Source of the DNA: Pseudanabaena mucicola FACHB-723
Lineage (GTDB): Bacteria; Cyanobacteriota; Cyanobacteriia; Pseudanabaenales; Pseudanabaenaceae
DNA length: 64,000 nucleotides
Assembly (NCBI RefSeq): GCF_014696385.1
Contig: NZ_JACJQB010000001.1
Location: forward strand, 248,001-312,000
Reading direction: 5' to 3'
This document shows, piece after piece, positions 8,930 through 17,764 of the stretch (within the stretch, counting starts at the first letter, position 1; each line of letters begins with the position of its first letter). A model generated the notes under the pieces. That model searched no databases. It saw only the letters and a list, made by a program, of their open reading frames with translations, and was not told the DNA's origin. The position numbers were made by a program, and so were the translations under genes.

Positions 8930-10024
8930 TTATTTAGATTGATTTAGATTAGGACAAGAAACTACTTTTGTGCCTGACCAATTGGTAAACGTAGTTTGAT
9001 CAAGGTAATGACGTGGTGTTTGTAAAAGTAACTTCCATGCTTGACTCGCATCCATCAAATTAAATCGCTCTGGATAATGAGTTAACAGCAACTCTTGCAC
9101 CATAGGATAGTAGCTAGGATTCATTCCGGGGAAAATATGATGCTCCGTATGATATGAAAAGTTAAGATGTAGAATATCAAATATTTTCGGCACACGAATA
9201 GAAAGACTATTCACCAAAGGATCATTTACTTCAGTCATACGACAAAGTAAGTGATTAGTGTAAATGTAAAACATTAAACCCGCATGTCCAATCCAAATTG
9301 GTAATAGGTATCCTAATAGAATCTTGAGTGGTGAGAAGTCGAGAATTGCAAGAATTGCGATATGTAAACCGATCATCACCAATAGCTCTACAATAATTTC
9401 TTTTCTTTCCTTTTCACTAACGCTAAAAGCAAACACTGGATATTTAGCGAAACGATTATTAAAAAATATTAATGATGTCAAATTGCGAAATGTATGTACC
9501 CCCCATGCATGACTCATACCAATTGTTAAAAGAATAGGATTTACTTCTGATGACGGTACGAAAGCATTTTGAATCCATTTTCCCCAGTTGTTGGGTTGTT
9601 GCGATAAATAATTGCGATCGGGATCTTGCTCTGAATTAGTCTTACTATGGTGTTCACGATTATGAACTGCTTTCCATAGAGTTGGCGGCATCCATAGCAT
9701 TGTCAATCCCAATAGGCTCAGAAATCGGCGCAACCAAGGTGTGGTAATTGTGGAGCTATGCAATAAGCCATGGGTGCTAAACAGCAGCACAATAACACTA
9801 TTTCCCATTGCGATCGCAATGGGAATATAGAGCCAAAGGTATTGCCAGTTCCACCGATCTAAATAAGACGCAATCCCCCAGCCCAAAACTAAAATGATAA
9901 TATTTATCAATAAAATCCAGACCTTTTGAGGAGCTGGAGCAAAAGCTTCTACTGGAATTAATGGGCGTAATTTTTTGGCATAGTCAGCCTGTGACATTAA
10001 ACAGTTTTGATCAGCAATATTCAT
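8930..10024 (-). CDS. Fatty acid desaturase family membrane protein
   Basis: About 364 residues. It has the three histidine clusters of membrane di-iron desaturases (HGLLH, HNREHH, HTEHH) and at least four hydrophobic segments around them. The order and spacing fit acyl-lipid or related desaturases/hydroxylases acting in cyanobacterial membranes. Regiospecificity cannot be read from the sequence. Possible starts are ATG 10024, ATG 9997 or TTG 10048; none has a clear Shine-Dalgarno. It stands alone, 370 bp from the next gene. Confidence 0.85.
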   Translation of the reverse strand: MNIADQNCLMSQADYAKKLRPLIPVEAFAPAPQKVWILLINIIILVLGWGIASYLDRWNWQYLWLYIPIAIAMGNSVIVLLFSTHGLLHSSTITTPWLRRFLSLLGLTMLWMPPTLWKAVHNREHHSKTNSEQDPDRNYLSQQPNNWGKWIQNAFVPSSEVNPILLTIGMSHAWGVHTFRNLTSLIFFNNRFAKYPVFAFSVSEKERKEIIVELLVMIGLHIAILAILDFSPLKILLGYLLPIWIGHAGLMFYIYTNHLLCRMTEVNDPLVNSLSIRVPKIFDILHLNFSYHTEHHIFPGMNPSYYPMVQELLLTHYPERFNLMDASQAWKLLLQTPRHYLDQTTFTNWSGTKVVSCPNLNQSK

Positions 10025-10048
10025 TATGCAATTGTGTGAAATTGGCAA

Positions 10049-10284
10049 GTCAATTTGCGTTGATATATCCCCAAAAGACTATCTCCAAACAAGATTTAGA
10101 TCTTGCTTAGGCACAAATTTATATAGAGTATGGAAAAAATTTCCCCAATACTTGAATATTTTAGCTCTTTTTAAAACAGCGTAAACTGTTGTAAGAATGT
10201 TTATAGAGTAGGTTCACGGATTATTTTTATACAAAGTGGGCATTTGCTCGTTATTTTCAGAGCAAGAGCTAGCTAGGATAAATC
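10049..10284. other. Intergenic upstream region of the desaturase gene
   Basis: AT-rich spacer between the desaturase start and the porin terminator. No ORF, repeat or named regulatory motif is recognised. Confidence 0.5.
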
Positions 10285-10339
10285 AAAAACAAAAAAGTGA
10301 GTTGCGGCGCAAAGCGCCGCAACTCACTTTTTTGTTTTT
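10285..10339. terminator. Terminator hairpin after the first porin gene
   Basis: Perfect 26-bp arms (10285-10310, 10314-10339) with a three-base AAA loop flanked by GCGC, ending in T/A runs. It is one of the family of hairpins with a GCAAAGC apex. Confidence 0.88.
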
Positions 10340-10367
10340 ACAGAAAATCTTTGGGGATCTTTAAGAT

Positions 10368-11999
10368 TTAGAAGGATAAAGTAGTGCGGATTACACCAAC
10401 AGTTGCTGTGCCATTACGGGCATCGCTGCCTTGATTAAACACAAAGAACACACCCGGAGTGATACTGATATTCTTTGTAACAGGGAAGCGATAGAAGGTT
10501 TCAAGTTGATAAGGTGTGTTAGGACTTGTCAAGCTTATAAAATTAGCAGGAATTGCGCCACTAGCACTGGTAGTAAATAGAGGCTGACCAAAACTAATCG
10601 CTGCTAAATCACCTTCCTTAAACAGATCTTCACCAGAAACAGAGGCTAACCAACTAGTATTAGTTGTAGAAACAGCAGTATTCAGAGCCGTATTTCTACC
10701 ATCAATAAATGACCAAGATCCCCAAACATTGAAGGTGTATTGCTTGGTGATATCCCAAATCAAGCTGCCAACAACAGTATTGCTGTTAAAAATAGAATTG
10801 GTCAAACCGGGAGTGGAACTGGCATTTAAACCTGCACCAAGACTACCTAAGGAAGTAAAAGCATTGGCATAGGTAGTACCCAAAGTGAGATTGTCGGTTG
10901 GCTTGAAGACAAACTGACCAATAAATTTAGTATCTCCACCAGTTACACCACCTAGACCAGTTGCCAATCCAGCATTAGAAGCACTGTAAGCACCTTGGAA
11001 ATTAACCTTGCCAGACAGTTTCCAATCAAAACCTGCTACGGCTGGACTGCCACCAGAAGCGATACGGATTGCGGGATTAAATCTGCCAAAGCGAGAAATT
11101 GTTGCTTGACTATCGCTTTCAAGAGGGTTAAGAGGATTGATCACATCTTCTACTTGACCAATTGGGGCAATATAAGCCATGAAACTATCGCCAATTGGGA
11201 ACTTGTAGTAGAGACGATTAATTTCAAAATTGTTATTGACTGTACCGCTTTCAAAGGATAGACGACTCGCATCATTAACGCCCAAAGCCGTGTCAAATCT
11301 TCCACCAGTATTGGTGTTAGATGCTTGTAAACGGGTTCTCAAAAGATCTTTACCAGTAAAACTAGTGTCAAGATTCAAGCGAACACGATAATTAAAAACT
11401 AGATTGGTTTTATCAGCTCCAGTGGGAAGAAAACTAGGTACAGCAGGGGTCGTAACCCCATCAGACGCAGCCGCAAGTCCAAAAATCGCTTCACCACGTA
11501 GTTTTGTGGTGGTAGAAAATTGCTGCGCTTCGAGCTTGGCAACCTTAGCGTCAAGGGCATCAACACGACCACGAAGGGTAGCTAGTTCGGCAGCAAACTC
11601 TTCTTGAAGTTTTTGCAAAGTAGCGAGGTCTTCTTGGGATACCTTATCAGCAAGACCAGCCGAGATGATTTCATTGATTTTATCCAAGCAAGCATTCAAG
11701 CCAGCAGCAAATTCGTAGCGGCTGGTGGCTTGGTTGCCACGGAAGGTGCTGTCGGGGTAACCAGCGATACAACCGTAACGCTCTACCAAGGATTGTAAAG
11801 CGGTGAAAGCCCAATCGGTAGGACGCACATCGCTGAGTTGAGATACAGAAGTTACATTTTGAGCAACGACATTGTTAATTGGATCTTTGCTGAGATTAGA
11901 AACACTGGTTGCTGTTTCAGCCACAGCCGCGTTTGCAGAGATACTAATTAATCCGAATAAACCTAAGCCACCAAATAGATTTGAAGCCACTTTTTTCAT
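10368..11999 (-). CDS. SLH-domain OprB-type outer membrane porin (Som family)
   Basis: 543 residues from the ATG at 11999 (an in-frame GTG at 12014 lies inside the ribosome binding site). Order: signal peptide (1-29), one S-layer homology domain (about 50-105, with DVRPTDWAFTALQSLVERYG) that tethers to the peptidoglycan layer, a coiled-coil stretch (about 110-165), then a beta-barrel of the OprB/Som type ending in aromatic Phe. Cyanobacterial porins of this class carry inorganic ions or small solutes. SLH and coiled coil are nearly identical in protein sequence to the porin at 25.8 kb while the barrels differ. The leader has a Yfr1-complementary element. Confidence 0.9.
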   Translation of the reverse strand: MKKVASNLFGGLGLFGLISISANAAVAETATSVSNLSKDPINNVVAQNVTSVSQLSDVRPTDWAFTALQSLVERYGCIAGYPDSTFRGNQATSRYEFAAGLNACLDKINEIISAGLADKVSQEDLATLQKLQEEFAAELATLRGRVDALDAKVAKLEAQQFSTTTKLRGEAIFGLAAASDGVTTPAVPSFLPTGADKTNLVFNYRVRLNLDTSFTGKDLLRTRLQASNTNTGGRFDTALGVNDASRLSFESGTVNNNFEINRLYYKFPIGDSFMAYIAPIGQVEDVINPLNPLESDSQATISRFGRFNPAIRIASGGSPAVAGFDWKLSGKVNFQGAYSASNAGLATGLGGVTGGDTKFIGQFVFKPTDNLTLGTTYANAFTSLGSLGAGLNASSTPGLTNSIFNSNTVVGSLIWDITKQYTFNVWGSWSFIDGRNTALNTAVSTTNTSWLASVSGEDLFKEGDLAAISFGQPLFTTSASGAIPANFISLTSPNTPYQLETFYRFPVTKNISITPGVFFVFNQGSDARNGTATVGVIRTTLSF

Positions 12000-12005
12000 T
12001 ATCTT

Positions 12006-12014
12006 ACTCCTCAC
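12006..12014 (-). promoter_or_regulatory. Predicted Yfr1 small-RNA pairing site overlapping the porin ribosome binding site
   Basis: The leader reads GTGAGGAGT seven bases before the ATG, on the minus strand. This is complementary to ACUCCUCAC, the core of the conserved single-stranded motif of the cyanobacterial sRNA Yfr1, which is reported to repress porin mRNAs in Prochlorococcus. The same bases form the Shine-Dalgarno. Confidence 0.5.
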
Positions 12015-12250
12015 GAGAGTTAAGTTTTAAAATTTGTCTGAATGTAATGCGGTGACCAAGGTATATCTATCTTGTTCTTGATACAATCGGTGTTTGTAGA
12101 GAATAGACATGAATTTGAGTATTACAATTTATTTGCACAATAGCCGCAAACCCCATTCATAGGAACCAAGTTTTTTATTGTCAATCTTTTGTCAATAGGT
12201 CTAGCAAAGCATTTTAAAAAACTAGGTTTTGACTATACAAATATACAAAA
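12015..12250. other. Porin promoter region, no gene
   Basis: About 235 AT-rich bases between the porin leader and the terminator at 12251-12289. It must hold the porin promoter. No palindromic operator of the TGTATACWGTATACA type is present here, unlike the second porin. Confidence 0.5.
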
Positions 12251-12289
12251 ACACAAAAAGACCTAGCCAATGGCTAGGTCTTTTTGTGT
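12251..12289. terminator. Terminator hairpin downstream of the small ORF
   Basis: Perfect 19-bp arms around a single A, with ACACAAAAAG/CTTTTTGTGT ends followed by a T-run on the minus strand. It would end transcription of the small ORF at 12391-12465 and the ClC gene. Confidence 0.85.
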
Positions 12290-12390
12290 CGGAATACTTT
12301 AGGATCTTTAGGTCACAGTCAACTGCTGGAAGGATCTCAGGTTTACTAGTAAATTAGACTAGATAACTAGAGATAATGAACTAATTTGCC

Positions 12391-12465
12391 TTACAGAACA
12401 GCCCCAGCGCACAGCTCGGAAACCTGAAGACCCATACGTTTACCGTTACTACTATCTGATTGCAT
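12391..12465 (-). CDS. Unrecognised 24-residue small ORF
   Basis: An ATG at 12465 (another in frame at 12471) is preceded by an excellent Shine-Dalgarno, AGGAGGTG, eight bases from the inner ATG. The peptide starts MQSDSSNGKR and ends SELCAGAVL, with one Cys near the C terminus and no hydrophobic signal at the N terminus. A strong terminator lies 100 bp downstream. It follows the ClC gene by 123 bp on the same strand. I do not recognise it. It could be a leader peptide, a signalling or modified-peptide precursor, or chance; the ribosome binding site is the main support. Confidence 0.45.
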   Translation of the reverse strand: MQSDSSNGKRMGLQVSELCAGAVL

Positions 12466-12588
12466 GGGCATCACCTCCTGTTGTCTAAATGTTTATTATC
12501 AAGTGTGATTTGGCTTGACACCAATAGTTTTTTCAAACTGAAAGCTAATATAGCCGACAAATCAGAATTTGACAATATGAATATGTAC

Positions 12589-15180
12589 TCAATTTGCTTT
12601 ACGGAAGATAATGATAGTGCGATTACTGTTACGGGCGATAGCTTCGGGAATATTGCCATGCATCATCTGTTGCAAAATCCCTTCGCGGCTAGCACCGAGC
12701 ATAATCACATCACTACGCTCCTGATTGGCAAGATCAAGGATTGCATCGGCAATGGATTTTGAGCAAACAGGAATTTTCCCAACTGAAAAATGCAGGGATT
12801 TGTATAGTTGATCAGCATATATTTCTAGTTGATTCACCGTTTGTTTTTCATGGTCAGGTGAAAAGATTTGACAGAGACACACTTCTGGATATGCTGAAAG
12901 TGACATCAGGGCGGGCAGTAATAACAAGGCGTTGGCGGTATTTGGTCCACCTGAAATCGGTATTAGCCAACGATTAAAGGAAATATTTGGTCTTTTAAAT
13001 TCTTGGCTAAAGGGGTTAACTTTCTGAATGCGATCGCTAAATTTGACGAGCATTACATCGCAATTGGCTTGCTTTGCTACGGTATCCACGGTATCCCCAA
13101 ATATGCGATCAGGGGACTTTGGTCTGCCATGCCAGCCGATGAGTAGTAAATTAATACGGCGATCGCTAGCCACCTCTAAAATTGCTTGACCTGCGTCATG
13201 GGCGACGCGCACTTGAGTATGGATGGGAACTTTCCTTCTTTTGGCAATATCAACCGCCTGCTGAAATAATTCGAGGCTGGGATTGAGATCAACGGTAGTC
13301 TTGGACGGAGATAGATGCGTTGGTACAGAGATAATATGCAGACATTCGAGTTCATAATTATTTTTATCTGCGATCGCAAGAGCAATTTCAATTAAGTATG
13401 GTGAGGTTTGAGGATTGCTAATCGGCAATAAAAGACGACCTTGCCCCGTAGCCGTACCACGTTGTTGGTAGACCAGATAGGATGGTTTTGGTGTTTGCGA
13501 ACTGACTCCCCGCAAGCGTTTTGCCTGAGCGCGTAAAATATCGCTACGGGTAATAATGCCAATTAATTTAGTGCGATCAACGACGGGCAAGCGTGAAAGT
13601 TTGTAATAGGAAAGGAGATAGAGAACTTGGGTGAGGCTTTCTTCAGGACTGACGGTAATGGGCTTGTGGGTCATGATTTGGCTAATTGGGATATCGCCCG
13701 CAGCGTTATTCTCTTGGGCTTTGACCAAATCCATTTGCGTGATGATACCAACTAGATGGTCATCGGTAACTACGGGAAAGCCACGGTGTCGTGATCGTGC
13801 AAATGCTTGCATGGCTTCATTGATGCTGATTTCACTATTGAGGTTTTCCACCTGTCGCTGCATCACATCACTGGCTCTTAGTCCATCCCATAAGGAATCG
13901 GTGACGGTTTCGGCCTGTAGATGAATCCCTTTCAGTTCCAATAAATTAGTGTACAAAGAACCTGGAGCATACTTTTCAGTGCAGAGATAGGCAACGACGC
14001 TAGTAATCATCAATGGCAAGATGATATTAAAATCTTTGGTGAGTTCAAAGACGATCACAAAAGCGGTAATGGGAACTTTCGCAACTGCCCCAAAAAAAGC
14101 ACCCATCCCTGATAGGGCATAGGTTGAAAGTGTACCCATTCCTAATATTGAATATTCTAAATTTCCTACTAATGAACCAAGGGCGGCTCCTAAGATCAAG
14201 CTCGGTACAAATAATCCCCCAGAAGTTTCCGCGCTACAGGCAATCAAGGTAAGCAAAAATCGCACGACAAAAGTTCCTGCGGTAACTTGCCAATCGGATT
14301 GTCCCATTGCCAGAAATAACTGCAAGCCCGTGCTGTCACGAAAATCACTGGGCAACATTGCGATCGCAATTCCTGACACACAACCTGCGATCGCAATTCG
14401 CCATGCCAAACCAATTTTAAAAAAATTGCGATTCCATTGGATAACAGCAATGACACTGTGATTAAAAAGAGCGGCAAACCAACCAACTAGAAGTCCTAGC
14501 AGTAATAAAAAAGGGATTTCTTGGGCTGAAAATTGAATTGAAGGAATAGGCTGAGTAAAGCTCTGTCCCGACAACATCATCGACACCACACCACCAATAA
14601 AGGATGCGAGTATTGCCGTTCCCAAAGTCAAGCTAGATACATCGTGGAGAAGTTCTTCAATTACAAATAGTACCCCTGCAATTGGTGCGTTAAACCCTGC
14701 GGCAAGTCCTGCGGCGGCTCCTGCGGCAATTAACTGCCTCTGATATTCAGGCGATGTGGGAATCCATTGGCTCACCTGTCCTGCAATTGCCGCACCAATT
14801 TGTACCGTCGGGCCCTGTCGTCCCAGTGCTAGTCCTGAACCCAGAGCTAAGATTGTACTCGCAATTTTGACAACGGCAACGCGCAGATTTAGGGCAATGG
14901 GGACATAACCAAGGGCTGCCTTGACTTGGGGAATCCCACTACCCGATGCCTCAGATGCAAATTGCTCAATTAAAAAACCTGAGAGAAATCCCCCTGTTAA
15001 ACCAATAATCGGTAAGGCAAACCATGCGGGTAAGTCATTAGAAATTTGAATTCTCCACCCACCAATCCAGCCAATACTCTGCTTTAGTAAGACAGCAGCT
15101 ATTCCCGACACCAAGCCAATCAAACAAGCTTCAAAAATGGCTAGCCGTTTTGGTTGAAACCATTTGTGCAACGATGGCAT
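12589..15180 (-). CDS. ClC chloride channel/exchanger fused to two CBS and two universal-stress-protein domains
   Basis: 863 residues. The N-terminal ClC membrane domain (about 1-420) has the selectivity-filter motifs GSGIP, GRQGPTVQIG and GLFVPSLILG; the middle motif has Gln where exchangers usually have the gating Glu (GREGP). Two CBS domains follow (about 430-565), with the hallmark GIITQMDLVKA and GIITRSDILRAQ, likely binding adenine nucleotides. Two UspA-like domains (about 575-715 and 725-860) follow, with a G-x2-G-x9-G-like nucleotide loop. It probably couples anion flux to energy or stress state at the inner membrane. A terminator separates it from recG. Confidence 0.9.
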   Translation of the reverse strand: MPSLHKWFQPKRLAIFEACLIGLVSGIAAVLLKQSIGWIGGWRIQISNDLPAWFALPIIGLTGGFLSGFLIEQFASEASGSGIPQVKAALGYVPIALNLRVAVVKIASTILALGSGLALGRQGPTVQIGAAIAGQVSQWIPTSPEYQRQLIAAGAAAGLAAGFNAPIAGVLFVIEELLHDVSSLTLGTAILASFIGGVVSMMLSGQSFTQPIPSIQFSAQEIPFLLLLGLLVGWFAALFNHSVIAVIQWNRNFFKIGLAWRIAIAGCVSGIAIAMLPSDFRDSTGLQLFLAMGQSDWQVTAGTFVVRFLLTLIACSAETSGGLFVPSLILGAALGSLVGNLEYSILGMGTLSTYALSGMGAFFGAVAKVPITAFVIVFELTKDFNIILPLMITSVVAYLCTEKYAPGSLYTNLLELKGIHLQAETVTDSLWDGLRASDVMQRQVENLNSEISINEAMQAFARSRHRGFPVVTDDHLVGIITQMDLVKAQENNAAGDIPISQIMTHKPITVSPEESLTQVLYLLSYYKLSRLPVVDRTKLIGIITRSDILRAQAKRLRGVSSQTPKPSYLVYQQRGTATGQGRLLLPISNPQTSPYLIEIALAIADKNNYELECLHIISVPTHLSPSKTTVDLNPSLELFQQAVDIAKRRKVPIHTQVRVAHDAGQAILEVASDRRINLLLIGWHGRPKSPDRIFGDTVDTVAKQANCDVMLVKFSDRIQKVNPFSQEFKRPNISFNRWLIPISGGPNTANALLLLPALMSLSAYPEVCLCQIFSPDHEKQTVNQLEIYADQLYKSLHFSVGKIPVCSKSIADAILDLANQERSDVIMLGASREGILQQMMHGNIPEAIARNSNRTIIIFRKAN

Positions 15181-15226
15181 AACGCAACTATAGTTTTATT
15201 TGCACTAATTATAAGGTAATAAAACC

Positions 15227-15279
15227 CCAGAGAAATTTTGGAAAGCGCTGCTAAGCGGCGCTTTCCAAAATTTCTCTGG
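15227..15279. terminator. Terminator hairpin after recG
   Basis: Perfect 22-bp arms (15227-15248, 15258-15279) immediately downstream of the recG stop. It separates recG from the co-directional ClC gene. Confidence 0.85.
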
Positions 15280-15284
15280 ATTGC

Positions 15285-17741
15285 TTATGTAAAAATTGCG
15301 CCGCCTTGCAATCGTTGATAATGCATCTCAAATTCAGCTTTTAAGGCAGGGAAATTCTCTAATGTAGGATCTTTTTTGATAATTCTTTCGGCAGCTTCAC
15401 GGGCAATTTGAAAGATTTCTTGACGAGCAGCCTCGTCGGGCAATCGATCCTCAATGGAGAAGCCAGCATGACCTGATTGTTCAGTGCCTTCATCCTTGCC
15501 CTTGCCACGCATTTGGAAGTCACGTTCGGCAATAAAAAAACCATCTTGCGATTGTTCTAAAACCTGTAGGCGTTCCTGTGATGTTTGGGATTTAGAACTA
15601 CTCATCAGTAAACAGTAAGACTGCGCTGCTCCGCGCCCGACCCGACCACGCAGTTGATGCAGTTGGGCTAGTCCGAAGCGATCGGCATGTTCGATTAGCA
15701 TCACCGATGCGTTGGGAATATCAACACCGACTTCAATTACTGTTGTCGCGACTAAAATCTGAGTTTCTCCACGTCGAAAAACATTGATTGCTTCATCTTT
15801 TTCCGCAGAACTCATTTGTCCATGTAGTAAGCCAATTTGGAAGTGAGGAAAAACTACATTTTGGAGATGTTCTCGTTCTTGAGTTGCGGCTTTAATATCT
15901 TCCATCTTTTCTGATTCTTCGACAAGAGGAAAGACAATATAAACCTGACGACCTTGGGCAATCTCGCGACGAATCAATTCATAGGCATCTTTACGTTGAG
16001 AAGGTTTGAGAATAACGGTTTGAATGGGTTTACGACCTGGAGGAAGTTCATCAATGATGCTAACTTCGATTTCTGAATTAGTTAAATAGAGGGTGCGAGG
16101 AATTGGTGTGGCAGTCATGATCAACACATGGGGATCTGTGCCCTTTTGCAATAAACGCGATCGCTGATCACGACCAAAACGATGTTGCTCATCAATGACC
16201 GCAAGACCTAATCGGGCAAAGTTTACACCATCTTGAATGAGAGCATGGGTTCCAATAATTAACGGTAATTCTCCTGTTTCCAATTGCCGTAAGATTTCGC
16301 GCCGCTTAGCAGTTCTTGTGGAACCCGTCAAAATTTCCACTGGTAAATTAAGCTGCATGAACCATTCTACGATTTTACGATAATGCTGCTCAGTAAGTAC
16401 CTCCGTAGGAGCCATGAGTGCAGTTTGATAGCCCGCTTCGATCGCAGTTAGCAATGCATAAACAGCCACAATTGTTTTCCCTGAGCCAACATCACCTTGG
16501 ACAAGACGATTCATCGGCGTTTGACCTTGCAGATCGGCGCGAATTTCGGCAACTACACGCTTTTGGGCTTTGGTTAATTCAAAGGGAAGTAGTTTTTCTA
16601 ATTCTGCGATCGCATGACTCTTTGGTACAAAATGTATCGCTTTTTGTTGTTGCCGCCGATATAGAGACACAAGACGGCGATAAAAATATTTATCAAAGGT
16701 GAGGCGAATTACCGCTTGCTCTAGGGTTTCACTCGAATCTGGATAATGCACCTGTGCGATCGCATCGGCAAGCTTGATCATGCCGTAATCCCGTAGAAAG
16801 CGCTCAGGCATCGGATCAGAAATTTGCGAAACAGCGGGTAAACATTGAGCAACAAGACGACGAATTGCTTCGGGCGTAATCCCCTCAGTAAGTGGATAAA
16901 CAGGCACAACCCGCCCCACCGTTTTCGACTGAATTGTATCTTGGGTATGTTCTAGCACCTCCACTTCATAGTTTTCTAAGGTCATGCCGTACTTGCTTTC
17001 TTTAACCACGCCTGAGGCAGCGATCGTGCAGCCCTGCGGATAGAGTCTTTTTTGAATTTCTTGCCAACCCCGATTGGCATAGCGCTTACCTGTCCAAAAT
17101 CGACTCAACTTAATTTGTCCCGTATGGTCACGGAGGATAATTTCGACAATTGTGAGGTTAGGATTTTTGGGACTAGTAAAACAGCCAAATTTCTTGACCG
17201 TACCGATTACGGTGACGGTATCGCCACCCTTGAGATTGCGAATAGGAATTTGGCGTGCATAGTCAATATGATCGCGAGGATAGTAGCTCAGGACATCTCG
17301 CACGGTATACAGCTCTAGTAATCGGAACCTTGTTGCCATCAAGGAGCCAATACCTTCTAAATCCTTTAATTCGGTATCGGGGGTGATTTTTTTAGTGGAT
17401 TTTGGCTCAGTTGCAACAATTGCTTCAGTTTTTGGTCGTTTTTGCTTTGGCGCAGTATTGGTGTCCGCAATCTCACGGCGGCGAACCTCATAGAGCAATC
17501 GCCTTGTCTCGGCGATCAAATGTTGGCGACGACCCAATGGTAAATCTTGATATCGGGCATACTGATTAGCGAGGGTTTGTGCTTGTAGACGATCGCTCAT
17601 TTCCCAGTTCTCAGGCAAATCGGCGCTCAAGCTGACATTCAAAAAATCTGCGAACAAAAATTGCTTTCCCTGTAAATTAGAAAAGCCCCGATCTGCCTCA
17701 ATACTCAAGGCTTGTTGTAAACGATTGATATCAAGCGGCAC
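15285..17741 (-). CDS. recG: ATP-dependent DNA helicase RecG
   Basis: 818 residues. After a cyanobacterial N-terminal extension (about 1-120) come the wedge/OB domain with the helix-hairpin-helix-like LKDLEGIGSLMATRFRLLEL region (split here by function), then the motor: Walker A GDVGSGKT, DEQH box IDEQHRFG, TATPIPRTL, and the C-terminal helicase half with QLRGRVGRG. RecG remodels stalled forks and branched DNA. Its start lies 23 bp after the stop of the hybrid kinase, so it may be transcribed with the kai-like genes. Confidence 0.96.
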   Translation of the reverse strand: MPLDINRLQQALSIEADRGFSNLQGKQFLFADFLNVSLSADLPENWEMSDRLQAQTLANQYARYQDLPLGRRQHLIAETRRLLYEVRRREIADTNTAPKQKRPKTEAIVATEPKSTKKITPDTELKDLEGIGSLMATRFRLLELYTVRDVLSYYPRDHIDYARQIPIRNLKGGDTVTVIGTVKKFGCFTSPKNPNLTIVEIILRDHTGQIKLSRFWTGKRYANRGWQEIQKRLYPQGCTIAASGVVKESKYGMTLENYEVEVLEHTQDTIQSKTVGRVVPVYPLTEGITPEAIRRLVAQCLPAVSQISDPMPERFLRDYGMIKLADAIAQVHYPDSSETLEQAVIRLTFDKYFYRRLVSLYRRQQQKAIHFVPKSHAIAELEKLLPFELTKAQKRVVAEIRADLQGQTPMNRLVQGDVGSGKTIVAVYALLTAIEAGYQTALMAPTEVLTEQHYRKIVEWFMQLNLPVEILTGSTRTAKRREILRQLETGELPLIIGTHALIQDGVNFARLGLAVIDEQHRFGRDQRSRLLQKGTDPHVLIMTATPIPRTLYLTNSEIEVSIIDELPPGRKPIQTVILKPSQRKDAYELIRREIAQGRQVYIVFPLVEESEKMEDIKAATQEREHLQNVVFPHFQIGLLHGQMSSAEKDEAINVFRRGETQILVATTVIEVGVDIPNASVMLIEHADRFGLAQLHQLRGRVGRGAAQSYCLLMSSSKSQTSQERLQVLEQSQDGFFIAERDFQMRGKGKDEGTEQSGHAGFSIEDRLPDEAARQEIFQIAREAAERIIKKDPTLENFPALKAEFEMHYQRLQGGAIFT

Positions 17742-17764
17742 AGGTTAAATTTAGAGAGAAGTAA

